From the NCBI GenBank assembly GCA_028867785.1, contig JAGWFS010000007.1, forward strand, positions 1 through 64,000: DNA of 64,000 nt, given 5' to 3'. Positions 23,998 to 32,744 of the stretch are shown piece after piece (position 1 is the stretch's first letter; the number at the start of each line of letters is the position of its first letter). Made by a program: the position numbers and the translations under genes. This DNA comes from Nitrososphaerota archaeon (GTDB lineage: Archaea > Thermoproteota > Nitrososphaeria > Nitrososphaerales > Nitrosopumilaceae). The notes beneath the pieces were generated by a model that saw nothing but the letters and a program-made list of their open reading frames with translations, was not told the DNA's origin and did not search any database.

Positions 23998-24999
23998 ATG
24001 AGTGAAACGAGGACAAAAGACCTACAAAAACAGATGATTCAGTTTGTAAAAGAGAACCCCTTTTGTTCTAAAGATAGCATGTTTACAAAAGGGAAAATCT
24101 GCAAGAGCAAAAAAACTGAGAATATTTTCGAACAATTAACTGCAGATCAGAAGATCAAAATAATTCATACCGAAAATGGTAAACCAAGATACTATGATCA
24201 ATCCTACAAAAATGACCTAAATCTGTTGAGATATTTGTTCAGAGACTTGGAACATAAATTGAAAGAGGCCACAAAACGATTTCCAGGATTAAAGCCGCTC
24301 TTGGAAAGATATGCTATAATATTCAGATTAAGAATGAAAGTACTAGAACATGAACAAAAAGTTCTGTCGACCAGCGACCCGCACAAGAATGTGTCTCTTA
24401 ACCTAGACGATACTGTTGAACTCCTACAAAAAATTCAGTCGTTTATGGATGATCCCCAAGATGCTGAGAGACACATTAAATCGATTGATATTGATATTAG
24501 GCGAGACAGATATTATCTAGAACACCAGCTGCATTCAAAACCCCGACTCATTTATCATTCATTCCAGAAGGAGAAATTCCGACACGTGAGAAGACCAGTT
24601 TATCAGTTGTTGAAAATGATGAAGGGTGATAGATTTGGTCTAAAAAAAACAGATTACGATAAGAATGTGAAAAAATTACGTTCTAATTCAGATTTTAAGT
24701 ATGAAGAGATCTTTAACCGTCTGATTGCTGAACATAATAGGACTCTTTACCACAACCCTGAGATGACTCCAAATGAAGTCATGCTTATGGTAACAAGGGA
24801 TAGGTTACGCGAGATTAATCGTAAACACTCTCTATCCAAAAATGATCAATATGAGAAGATAATATTGGAAGATTGGCAAGATGTTATTTCTAAGGTACCA
24901 ATGGAGGAATTACTCACCTCCCCAAAATATGAGATGGGTATTCCAAGACATCTTCTTTCACGATTTTCAAAAAAGAAAAAAATTCTTAAACCTAGTTAA
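23998..24999 (+). CDS. Element protein of unknown function with N-terminal wHTH-like region
   Basis: 333 residues, very Lys/Arg/Glu-rich. Residues about 8-65 resemble a winged helix (QKQMIQFVKENPFCSKDSMF ... QKIKIIHTENGKPRYYD). The rest is predicted long helices without recognised catalytic motifs. A TATA-like TTTATTAATTTA lies about 29 bp upstream. It diverges from the replication operon and ends four bases into the stop of the convergent integrase gene. Possibly a DNA-binding or partition protein. Confidence 0.6.
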   Translation: MSETRTKDLQKQMIQFVKENPFCSKDSMFTKGKICKSKKTENIFEQLTADQKIKIIHTENGKPRYYDQSYKNDLNLLRYLFRDLEHKLKEATKRFPGLKPLLERYAIIFRLRMKVLEHEQKVLSTSDPHKNVSLNLDDTVELLQKIQSFMDDPQDAERHIKSIDIDIRRDRYYLEHQLHSKPRLIYHSFQKEKFRHVRRPVYQLLKMMKGDRFGLKKTDYDKNVKKLRSNSDFKYEEIFNRLIAEHNRTLYHNPEMTPNEVMLMVTRDRLREINRKHSLSKNDQYEKIILEDWQDVISKVPMEELLTSPKYEMGIPRHLLSRFSKKKKILKPS

Positions 25000-26255
25000 A
25001 TCCTCTGATATTTTTCTAGCCTTTCCATTTTTGCCTTTAATTCTTCAACCATCTGCAAGGCGTTATCTTTCTCTTTGATCGTTTGCTGAAGTTTTTGGTT
25101 TTCATCCTTTAAAATTTGTAGATCCCTTCTGTTCCGGTATTCATCAGAAATCATCAATTCCCGCATTGCTTGAAGATACTGAGGTATAGACTCTTCTATT
25201 TCACTATAGAAGTAGCTGTTATCTAATTTAGTGACTCCGACCTTGTGACCAAACAGTCTTTCTTTTCTGATGAGGTTTGCTTGTGACTCACCATTGATTT
25301 TCTGTTCGCTCATGATCTTATTCCATCTTTTTCTCATGCCGTGAGTCATTGGGACCTCATGGTTTCTTTGGCCCTCCGTGAGAGGTTTCTGGACTCCTGA
25401 TTTTAGTATCAGTTTGTTAAGCTTGTTCTTGATGCCTATCTTAGAAAAAGCTCTTCCATCTTTGTATCTTGTTATGAATATCGGATCATCAGTCCTAGGT
25501 TCCCGCCCTCTTCTTCTAATCCATTTTTCTTTCACTGCTTGGAGCTTGTCCCATGCTTCTATAGATATTAAGGATAGGTATTTGGAAGAGGTTTCGTCGT
25601 ATACCACTATGCTCGCACATACGATTTTCGGTTTAGCCCCTGCTTTTATTACATCGTGAATATAGGTTCCATCGCCAGCATCATAGATCGGTCTTATGTT
25701 TCCCCATACTTGATCTTCCCATGCGCCAACACGTATCCCTGAGGACGATTCCGCTAAAATAGCAAAATCCATCTCAACATCTGTAGAATAATCCAAAATC
25801 CTTTTGATTTCTTCTGTTGTATATCCCCTAGTCTGCTGGATATTGTTTCTTTCCGGAAATATGGCTTCAATGTTAGCCCATTCTATAGGGATCTCGTTCA
25901 TTTTGAGGAACTTTTTGATACTCTTTAACTTGTTTGGCAAAGTGTTCGGATTAAGATACTCTGGACTTTCCCTCGGTTTTTCGGTTCTTTCCTTCAGATA
26001 GGCTGCGTAATTTTTGAGTAATTGTTTTGTCTCGCTAGGATTCTTTCTTGCATATTCTACAAATTGTCTTGCTCTTTCCTCAAACGTTCCATGAAACTCA
26101 ACAACAGAAGCCAGAAATTCTCTCAGCGTCTTTTTATACGCATACATAGTCTCTTTTGATTTGATGCCACTATAGAACAGCTTCAAAGGATCTTGTTCTG
26201 TCTCCACTTGAATCTTTGCAATGGAAAGTGAGGGCCTTGTTATGACTTTACTCAT
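24996..26255 (-). CDS. Tyrosine recombinase (integrase)
   Basis: 419 residues. The N-terminal half is a SAM-like core-binding domain. The catalytic half shows the first Arg in ESSSGIRVGA (R175), HGMRKRW (H305, R308), LFGHKVG (H337) and the tyrosine in NSYFYSE (Y348 or Y350). A C-terminal coiled coil of about 50 residues (LKDENQKLQQTIKEKDN) follows. It would recombine the element with the tRNA-Val 3' end next to it. A copy of the element operator lies 30 bp before the ATG. Confidence 0.88.
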   Translation of the reverse strand: MSKVITRPSLSIAKIQVETEQDPLKLFYSGIKSKETMYAYKKTLREFLASVVEFHGTFEERARQFVEYARKNPSETKQLLKNYAAYLKERTEKPRESPEYLNPNTLPNKLKSIKKFLKMNEIPIEWANIEAIFPERNNIQQTRGYTTEEIKRILDYSTDVEMDFAILAESSSGIRVGAWEDQVWGNIRPIYDAGDGTYIHDVIKAGAKPKIVCASIVVYDETSSKYLSLISIEAWDKLQAVKEKWIRRRGREPRTDDPIFITRYKDGRAFSKIGIKNKLNKLILKSGVQKPLTEGQRNHEVPMTHGMRKRWNKIMSEQKINGESQANLIRKERLFGHKVGVTKLDNSYFYSEIEESIPQYLQAMRELMISDEYRNRRDLQILKDENQKLQQTIKEKDNALQMVEELKAKMERLEKYQRI

Positions 26256-26284
26256 ACTTTATCCACTTCTTACCAGATAGTATT

Positions 26285-26306
26285 TTCTGGTTACGTGTTT
26301 TTCGAG
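26285..26306. promoter_or_regulatory. Operator site upstream of the integrase gene
   Basis: TTCTGGT-N10-TCGAG starting exactly 30 bp from the integrase ATG at 26255, matching the two copies before the replication operon in sequence, spacing and offset. The minus strand again continues to GAAAATA, the probable TATA box. A nearby ACCAG (26272-26276) makes an inverted partner with CTGGT. Confidence 0.58.
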
Positions 26307-26350
26307 CTTTGGGGGAATAGGTAGGACCCCTGCAATAGACAACAGGGAAA

Positions 26351-26362
26351 CCTGTGGACCCA
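26351..26362. other. attR, tRNA-Val 3'-end fragment
   Basis: CCTGTGGACCCA identical to the tRNA-Val end (16633-16644). Just before it, ACAGG-GAAA-CCTGT (26342-26355) forms a hairpin with a GNRA tetraloop, imitating the T-arm position. It marks the right border of the element, immediately before the host-type gene at 26399. Confidence 0.68.
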
Positions 26363-26398
26363 TTTCTTATCTTGCGATCCTATGGTATCATAGTTACA

Positions 26399-27274
26399 TC
26401 AAATCTTTTTCAAACCAAATCTCGCAGCTACCACCGCAAACATCATGACTGCTATCATCACAGAGGGAAATGGAAACTCTGGAACTGATTCTGGATTCAT
26501 CTTGTATCCTTCTACAAAATTGGGGTACATGCCAGCGTATACGTCAGATATGAGAGTATTGGGATCTGCCTTGCTGTCAAGATCGGAGATGTACTTTGTC
26601 ATGAAATAACCGATCTTATCGTTGTAGACTTGCTTGTCACCAGCATGTGTGACAAGCTGCTCATAAATTATGTTTGCCTCCTTGGCCAATTCCTTGGAAT
26701 TGTCATAAGCATACTCATTTACAATCTGTGTACCGGTTGATGTTACACCGGATTGAATGTTGTTTGTATTCATTGAGGATAGATTGCTAAGTTGGGAAGA
26801 TCCGATTGCATCACCATATCTCTCAAGAGATTCTCTTAGAACCATTGCAAAAGACATTACCTGAATGGTGGAATTTCCTGTCTGGATGGGATCAACTCTT
26901 ACCAATCCCGCCTGTTCCATATCGCCTGCAATGGTAAAGAAATCGGAATATGCCCTGTCGCCATTTCCAGCTTCGGATTGTGCAATTGTATCATTAATTG
27001 TGGCAGCTATCTCGCTTGCAAGCTGCGGGTTGCGCTCGTTCAAGTTTTTTGTGTCAGTAGGGGTCCAATACCTGTTCAACAAATTGACGTAATAGCTGAT
27101 GGCATTTTTGTCTCCAGGATGAGTTGCAATCAGCTCGGTTTCAACTTTAACTTCAGGAATCTTTGCAAGAAAAGACGCGCTCTCATAATCATTAAAGCTT
27201 AGTGCATATGCAGGATGAAGCACTAGACATGTAAAGAATATCGACGATAAAATGGCAGCAGCATTGCCTTGCAT
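26399..27274 (-). CDS. PEF-CTERM anchored surface protein
   Basis: 291 residues. Signal peptide at 1-24 (ending HPAYAL), a helical ectodomain with two similar halves (each with VETELIATHPGDKNA-like and YEQLVTHAGDKQVYN-like phrases), and a C-terminal VPEFPFPS followed by a hydrophobic helix and basic residues (RFGLKKI). The last feature is the PEF/PEFG-type sorting signal processed by archaeosortase-like enzymes in thaumarchaea. Function unknown. Confidence 0.75.
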   Translation of the reverse strand: MQGNAAAILSSIFFTCLVLHPAYALSFNDYESASFLAKIPEVKVETELIATHPGDKNAISYYVNLLNRYWTPTDTKNLNERNPQLASEIAATINDTIAQSEAGNGDRAYSDFFTIAGDMEQAGLVRVDPIQTGNSTIQVMSFAMVLRESLERYGDAIGSSQLSNLSSMNTNNIQSGVTSTGTQIVNEYAYDNSKELAKEANIIYEQLVTHAGDKQVYNDKIGYFMTKYISDLDSKADPNTLISDVYAGMYPNFVEGYKMNPESVPEFPFPSVMIAVMMFAVVAARFGLKKI

Positions 27275-27630
27275 ACAAAATTCGTTCTAATCTCACTTTA
27301 AAAATCTTACAAAAATCTCATCAAAAAATTACGGCATATGCAAGAAAACCAGACTGTGGTCTTGAGCCCTTTGCTTGTTATTCATCTTATCTTTGCAAGA
27401 GAGAGCCTGTCGTTGCATTCCACGCATAACCATGTGACGGTTCTGAAAAGTTGTCTCCACAAATAGTGTATAAAAATAGTTTCGTAGAAATCCTATCCAA
27501 TGTTTATATCATCGTTAACATTGTTCCTTAACAAGGTGTCACAATCCATTATTAATTACACGCAGACAAAACATCATGAGGCCTGGAAACTTCGAGGCGT
27601 ATTCAACCAAATTACGTGAGGTGCGTAGGT
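27275..27630. other. Divergent promoter region with structured leader
   Basis: No gene. ATTATTAATT (27549-27558) is a likely TATA box for the plus-strand gene, giving a leader of about 50 nt that ends in a Shine-Dalgarno GAGGTG (27618-27623). A weak hairpin GCCT/AGGC lies at 27581-27598. I checked it for a hammerhead because the downstream gene is related to the ribozyme-led gene; the core motif is absent. Confidence 0.45.
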
Positions 27631-30180
27631 ATGAGGCATTCTAATAGATCTAGCAAAAAGCATCCGACAACTAATCATGCACTGCCATATGGAAAAAGCC
27701 TTGTCTTGGCAGTATTTGTAGCGGTTGCAATCTCAACCGTTCTTCTTGTACCGCAAGATGCATTTTCGACTTTGATATTTACCGGCTATTCTAACAGTAC
27801 TTCAACCTCTGGTATCAGCAATTCTACGTTACAGACATCAAACAACACATCAAACCAATCGTCAAATACAACAGGACACTCTACTTCTACCACCAACTCG
27901 ACTGGCAACACGGGCTCTACCAGTTCAACGCAGAATACTGCAGGTACGAAACAAACGTCAACCAACCAAGCCTCTTCATCAGGGACAAACTCGACTCAGA
28001 CAAACACCAATGGCACAGGCTCTACACAATCCCACGTCAATGAAACTACAAACCAGTCATCCCAAACTACCGAGTCATCAAGCCCGGTGGCAAGTCCTCC
28101 TCCTGACGAGTCAGGCCCGGTTAACTCTGGCTCTGACGGCATAACAATACTTTCTCCTAATACGTCCAGCTCAAGCGAGTCTTCCCAGAGCAACGAGTCG
28201 GTTATCTCGCCTAGCATAGTAATCTCAGGCATTGACAATTCAGGCACAAACGATACGAAAAGATCTAGCACAATTTATTCTCCAACCGTATATACTGGAG
28301 CACCAATTCTGCCTTCTGATCTCTCACTTGCCAACGACCAGTCGTATTATGCGTACGGAGATGTCGTAACTATCAAGACAGCACTGCCAGGCCTCAGCCT
28401 GCAAAATGTAGCAATTGTGGTTGCAGACCCAACAGGAGACGACATTGTGTCCAGAACAGTGACAACAGACAAGAATGGAACTGCCCAATTGCAGTTCAAG
28501 ATTCCATCAAACTTTGAGACAGGCTCCTACAAGGATATTGCAACTGCGTTAGTTGAAGGAAAAAACTATACCAACTCGACCGAATTTAATGTGATAAAAA
28601 CACACGGGATATCGATAGATTCAGTACAGCTAATTGACCAGCAGGGCAATCCTGTATCCATGATAAAGAAAGGGCAGAACAACTTTGTACAAGTGTCAAT
28701 CTCCTCTGGGGAGAAGATGCCCGCACTTTTCACGCTCAACCTGTTTGACACAAACCAGAGCAGCATCGGCACTGCATCAATCAAGTCCACAATAACGCCG
28801 GGAGACTCGCAGATGACATTCTCATTTTTCATACCTCCCAACGCACATGTTGGAACCTCTGACATTTTCACCGATGCATATTCTGACTGGCCAAGCAACG
28901 GCGGGACTCCTCTGACTCTAGAGTCATGCCTCTCGGCAAGCCTGGAAGATCCTGCCACACTTCCAGTATCATATCAGCCGGTACAGCCGCAAACCTGTAC
29001 CCAGCATCCGGAAAACCTCACCGGAACAACGCTTGTATCAAATGCTCAGTACAAGATGACAAATGATCAGGCAACAGTTACACTTGGAATTGCGGTACAA
29101 AACGACAGCATGACATTCATGAGCCCGACCCAGGCCCACCTCCTGGCTCTTGCATACCAAAACGGAGCAGCATCAAAGACTGCAGACAAATCCATCTCTC
29201 TTGTAAGCTTGAACCTTGGCGCACTAAACTCTACCGTCACAAACACAACCGGTTCCTCAGGCATAACAAACTTTACAACTCTTCTTGGCCCGGCACTGCA
29301 AAATGATCCTATGGCGCAAAAGATACTCCAAGAGATTCAGATCTCAAAAAAACAGGTGGCAAACATAATTGGAAACGAGACTGCTGCACAGATCAACAAT
29401 GAATTGATACAAAAACAAAGAGTTGCAGCAGCAAGCCAGCTAAAGCAAGACCTGACGGCACTCCAGCAAGCCAACGTCGCAAGCACCCCAAGTGCACAAT
29501 ACTCGCAATTCCTTTCAACGGTATCAGACAACAGAACACAGCAAGTCTTTGAGGGAGAATTTAATTTCATGCAGCAAAGGGTGGCTGCCGCAAACGCAGC
29601 CATGCAAAATGTACTTGACCAGGGTGGAAGCTGGGATCAGGCAATCCAGACATTTGACAACTATGCAGCGGTAAACCACGCACAAATAGTGCAGATAAAC
29701 CAGAACCTCAATGTAGCCTATGGGCTTGCAGACAGCAGTGTACAGTCGTGCTTTGACAGCAACGGGGATCTTACAGTTGTAAACGGGACAAACCCGTGCA
29801 TTGCAAATCTTGGGAATAATTCCACAAGCCCTAGTGGAATCAAGATAGTATCAGTGCAGCCAACAGACCAGAGTGGAAATCCGGTCTCTCTGTTTACTCG
29901 TGGACAGAGCGGATTTGTCAGAGTACAACTGCAGTCAAGCTATGTCACTCCTACACTTGTAACAATAAACCTGTTTGACTCTAACCTTGACACGCTGGGC
30001 ACGACCTCGGCAAAATACACGCTAAACCCGGGAAAATCTGAAGTGGTACTTCCATATTACGTGCCACCGCAGGCAACAACAGGACTAGCTAGCATATATG
30101 CAGACACGCTAACAGACTGGCCAAACAAAGGAGGATCATCAGAATCACATGAATTGTCATACTTCGTCGGATTGTCATAA
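27631..30180 (+). CDS. Large Ser/Thr/Asn-rich surface protein with duplicated beta domains
   Basis: 849 residues from ATG 27631, chosen because GAGGTG lies 7 nt upstream (a GTG at 27616 would precede it). A signal anchor is at about 24-45. Residues 50-225 are a low-complexity Ser/Thr/Asn stalk. A macroglobulin-like beta domain follows (YAYGDVVTIKTALPG). Two related domains (IDSVQLIDQQGNPVSMIKKG; IVSVQPTDQSGNPVSLFTRG) flank a helical domain homologous to the 10043 protein. The end overlaps the next gene by 32 bp. Probably a cell-envelope fibre or adhesin, co-transcribed with the two following secreted proteins. Confidence 0.72.
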   Translation: MRHSNRSSKKHPTTNHALPYGKSLVLAVFVAVAISTVLLVPQDAFSTLIFTGYSNSTSTSGISNSTLQTSNNTSNQSSNTTGHSTSTTNSTGNTGSTSSTQNTAGTKQTSTNQASSSGTNSTQTNTNGTGSTQSHVNETTNQSSQTTESSSPVASPPPDESGPVNSGSDGITILSPNTSSSSESSQSNESVISPSIVISGIDNSGTNDTKRSSTIYSPTVYTGAPILPSDLSLANDQSYYAYGDVVTIKTALPGLSLQNVAIVVADPTGDDIVSRTVTTDKNGTAQLQFKIPSNFETGSYKDIATALVEGKNYTNSTEFNVIKTHGISIDSVQLIDQQGNPVSMIKKGQNNFVQVSISSGEKMPALFTLNLFDTNQSSIGTASIKSTITPGDSQMTFSFFIPPNAHVGTSDIFTDAYSDWPSNGGTPLTLESCLSASLEDPATLPVSYQPVQPQTCTQHPENLTGTTLVSNAQYKMTNDQATVTLGIAVQNDSMTFMSPTQAHLLALAYQNGAASKTADKSISLVSLNLGALNSTVTNTTGSSGITNFTTLLGPALQNDPMAQKILQEIQISKKQVANIIGNETAAQINNELIQKQRVAAASQLKQDLTALQQANVASTPSAQYSQFLSTVSDNRTQQVFEGEFNFMQQRVAAANAAMQNVLDQGGSWDQAIQTFDNYAAVNHAQIVQINQNLNVAYGLADSSVQSCFDSNGDLTVVNGTNPCIANLGNNSTSPSGIKIVSVQPTDQSGNPVSLFTRGQSGFVRVQLQSSYVTPTLVTINLFDSNLDTLGTTSAKYTLNPGKSEVVLPYYVPPQATTGLASIYADTLTDWPNKGGSSESHELSYFVGLS

Positions 30181-30673
30181 AAGCGACAAACTACAGGCAG
30201 CGTCCATTGCCTGCCTGTTTGCTGTATCGCTTCTAGCCCTTGGCATGCCAAGTTCCTGGGCCCAGGAAGATCAATCAATTACAATCAATGTATCAAAGAC
30301 AAACTATGGACCTGGGGATACGGTAAACCTTACTGGAACAGTAAACGGCGGAACTCTGGGGCAGCTTGTTGCGATACAGGTAAAGGATGCAAAAGGAAAC
30401 CTGATATTGATTCGAACCGTATCGACAGACCAGAACGGAAACTTTGCACTACAGTTCAAGGTTCCGCTAACTTCGTCCGCAGGGAACCTCAGCGTCACAG
30501 CAAGTGCACGAATCAACGGGTTTGTCGTGACACAAACTGCAGTACCTGCTAGGACAACAGTGCCAGAATTTCCAACCTCTGCACTTGTCCTTTCAGCATC
30601 GCTTGCATTACTTTTAGCTTTTCACAGAATCTTGTCAGGCAAAAAGTTTACAATACAGAAATTTGGTGCATGA
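30149..30673 (+). CDS. PEF-CTERM surface protein with Ig-like domain
   Basis: 174 residues. Signal peptide ends near SSWAQED. One beta-sandwich domain (ITINVSKTNYGPGDTVNLTG ... LIRTVSTDQNGNFALQFKVP) resembles macroglobulin/MG2-like domains also seen in the preceding protein. The C-terminus has TVPEFPTS, a hydrophobic helix and a basic tail, a PEF-type sorting signal. GGAGG at 30130-30134 lies 14 nt before the ATG. It overlaps both neighbours, so the three genes are one operon. Confidence 0.75.
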   Translation: MNCHTSSDCHKSDKLQAASIACLFAVSLLALGMPSSWAQEDQSITINVSKTNYGPGDTVNLTGTVNGGTLGQLVAIQVKDAKGNLILIRTVSTDQNGNFALQFKVPLTSSAGNLSVTASARINGFVVTQTAVPARTTVPEFPTSALVLSASLALLLAFHRILSGKKFTIQKFGA

Positions 30674-31293
30674 AGATGAAGACGTTGCATCTCTCAATAA
30701 TCATAGCGGCAGGAATAGGTGTTGCTGCGATGTTTGGAGGAATTATCCTGTTTTCCCCACATATGTTCAGCTTTCGCTCGCAAAACACAAGTGACGGCTC
30801 ACAGCTTGCACTTGCCGTATCGATAAATTCTACTCAAATCAAGACCGGACAGTCTATGGGAATGGACATATCGCTTGCAAACACGTCGCCTAACACCTTG
30901 GTTGTCAATCCACAGCACAACTGGCCTCTGCGAAAATGGAGTCTTGGACCATGTGTCTTTCACCTGCCATTTGGAATGGCTCTAATGCAAGGAGATTACA
31001 CACTGGATAACATGAGCCAAGGACAGAGACTTCCGTTATACCCAAGTGGAAGGTACATGTGCAAGACAATTGGTATAGTAGATTTTGTATTTGAGCCCTC
31101 CAGCACAAAGGCAACAATTGAGACATACAATTCCACTAACTATCATGTAAACATGCAGTACCACGTTGCATTCAATGGATACTACCAAGGTAAACAGTTT
31201 CAGCCGCTTACAGATGGGATGTATACAGTAATAGGGGATGACCAGTGGGGACACATCTCAGTAAACCACTTTACAGTAAGCAACACAAGCTAA
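30670..31293 (+). CDS. Membrane-anchored secreted protein
   Basis: 207 residues, starting in an ATGA overlap with the preceding gene. One N-terminal membrane helix (LSIIIAAGIGVAAMFGGIIL), then a beta-rich extracellular domain of about 160 residues with two cysteines (LGPCVFHLPF, RYMCKTIG) and a C-terminal GDDQWGHISVNHFTV strand. Its style resembles BsuPI-like or CARDB domains and the partial protein at 1-579, but no family can be assigned. Confidence 0.68.
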   Translation: MKMKTLHLSIIIAAGIGVAAMFGGIILFSPHMFSFRSQNTSDGSQLALAVSINSTQIKTGQSMGMDISLANTSPNTLVVNPQHNWPLRKWSLGPCVFHLPFGMALMQGDYTLDNMSQGQRLPLYPSGRYMCKTIGIVDFVFEPSSTKATIETYNSTNYHVNMQYHVAFNGYYQGKQFQPLTDGMYTVIGDDQWGHISVNHFTVSNTS

Positions 31294-31423
31294 AGGTGTA
31301 ACTCGAGGAAAAACACACTAGTTTTTTATATGTGGATGGCCATGACAGATCATGTTGGAGTTAATAACTTGGGCGCTTGCATTTTTGGCAAACTGCCACC
31401 ACATCTGTGTCGGCTGTTGATTT

Positions 31424-32302
31424 TTAAAACCCTCTAAAGCCAACCGGCCTGCAAAGTTCAGGATGCTGCCTCAGATATGAAATCCTATCAAGCATGCTCT
31501 GTTTTTCTTGTGGGAAAGTTCCGCTTATTGGATACGCATTGGAGCCGTGGTTTGCGCGAAATACAACAGGGGTTGCAGTCTCAATCTTGCTTACAAGTGA
31601 CTCTAGCTCATCTAGCGCACCTTCATCGTCAATTGGCAAAAACGGCTCTTTGAATTTGGCCAAAAACTCGTCATGTATTCCGTTGTCAAGGTGAAGTGTC
31701 AGTGCACCAACGTAGTGAGGTGACGTAACGCTTAGAATTTTTGCAGTGTCCTCTATGTGCTGCTTGGAGTATCTCTTGCCGCCTAGGCCCAGTATGACCA
31801 TGCATGATATTGTGTATCCTGCATCCTTTGCCTTTTGGCATGCTTTGATTATTGTCTGGCTTGTTGCACCCTTTGTGATTTTCTTCAGTATGGTGTCGGA
31901 GCCAGTCTCAATGCCAATGTAAAACATGACAAGGCCTGCAGCGTATAGTTTTTCCAAGTCTTCCGGAGACTTTTCCAAAATGTTTTTTGGCATTGCATAG
32001 CACGATATCCGCTCAAGGTTTGAAAACTTGCCACGTATGTAATCTAGGATCTGAATCAGTCTCTGAGTTGACAGGTTCAATGCGTCACCGTCTGCAAGAA
32101 ATATTCTCCGCGTTTCCGGCATGTGCTTTGCAGCAATGTCTATTTCCATCCTGATTTCCTCCCATGGACGTTCTTGGTATTCTTTTGTCCTGTACATGTC
32201 GCAGTACGAGCATTTGTTAAATGAGCACCCAAGGGTTACCTGAAAGATGAGTGACTTGCCTTCTGACGGCGGCCTGTATAGCGGATAGTCATAATTTAGC
32301 AT
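31424..32302 (-). CDS. Radical SAM enzyme
   Basis: 292 residues. The [4Fe-4S] motif CSFNKCSYC (C-x4-C-x2-C rather than the standard C-x3-C-x2-C) follows VTLGC, whose Cys gives CSFNKC spacing alternatives. Later strands are RRIFLADGDALN, FYIGIETGSDTIL and TISCMVILGLGG, as in the HemN/Elp3-like radical SAM group (B12-independent). Substrate unknown. A TATA (GATAAATCG, minus strand) lies about 26 bp upstream. Confidence 0.85.
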   Translation of the reverse strand: MLNYDYPLYRPPSEGKSLIFQVTLGCSFNKCSYCDMYRTKEYQERPWEEIRMEIDIAAKHMPETRRIFLADGDALNLSTQRLIQILDYIRGKFSNLERISCYAMPKNILEKSPEDLEKLYAAGLVMFYIGIETGSDTILKKITKGATSQTIIKACQKAKDAGYTISCMVILGLGGKRYSKQHIEDTAKILSVTSPHYVGALTLHLDNGIHDEFLAKFKEPFLPIDDEGALDELESLVSKIETATPVVFRANHGSNAYPISGTFPQEKQSMLDRISYLRQHPELCRPVGFRGF

Positions 32303-32416
32303 TCAAGCCTAATTGTGTCTTATCCGATTTATCAGTTTACTGATGTCATACAAAAACAACCAACGGAAAACAAGCATGAGATGTTTTAATTAGTTGGTGG
32401 TACAGCAAGGCATACA

Positions 32417-32719
32417 ATGCCTGCTGACCCTTATGCAAAACGCCTTCTCTGGTTCGTATTTATGGGCTCAAAGGGCGGAATGAACAGAATGAGGCTTGTT
32501 TCCGTAATACGCAAGACACCGCTTAACGCAAACCAGCTTGCAAAGGAACTTGACCTTGACTACAAGGCGATACAGCACCACATCGGCGTACTTGAAAAAA
32601 ACAATCTCATAACCCGTGTTGGGGAAAAATACGGTGCAACTTTTTTTCTATCTACCTTTCTCGAGGTCAATATTGAGGCATTTGACGAAATTGTAAGCAA
32701 ATTGGAAAAAAGTAAATAA
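32417..32719 (+). CDS. ArsR-like winged-helix regulator
   Basis: 100 residues: GGMNRMRLVSVIRKTPLNAN (helices 1-2), QLAKELDLDYKAIQHHIGVL (recognition helix), NLITRVGEKYGATFFLST (wing), and a C-terminal dimerisation helix. A TATA TTTTAATTAG lies about 27 bp upstream. It is followed at short distance by two small membrane proteins, a recurring archaeal arrangement in which the wHTH and membrane proteins form a regulatory unit. Confidence 0.78.
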   Translation: MPADPYAKRLLWFVFMGSKGGMNRMRLVSVIRKTPLNANQLAKELDLDYKAIQHHIGVLEKNNLITRVGEKYGATFFLSTFLEVNIEAFDEIVSKLEKSK

Positions 32720-32744
32720 GCTAACGGGATGAATATTTTTTCAA

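Larger units (their letters stand above)
16633..26362. mobile_element. Integrated element in tRNA-Val, about 9.7 kb
   Basis: Bounded by CCTGTGGACCCA inside the tRNA-Val 3' end (16633-16644) and the identical 12-mer at 26351-26362, 96 bp outside the integrase start. Contents: a 51-codon gene, a large surface protein, wHTH, C2H2 finger, NYN protein, PrimPol-helicase operon with RHH and zinc proteins, a protein of unknown function and a tyrosine recombinase. Genes on either side (glycosyltransferase; PEF-anchored protein) look like host genes. Family knowledge: thaumarchaeal integrative elements commonly use tyrosine recombinases and tRNA genes. Whether it can still excise is unknown. Confidence 0.78.

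Noticed and set aside
27575-27630. Possible second hammerhead before the 27631 gene (ATCATGAGGCC ... GGAAAC)
   Set aside because: The invariant CTGANGA is missing (the sequence is ATCATGA) and stem I and stem III strands with a cleavage triplet cannot be formed.
28103-28109. CTGACGA hammerhead-like core
   Set aside because: It lies in the coding region of the surface protein, inside a CCTGACGAGTCAGG palindrome, with no GAAA or helices at the right places.
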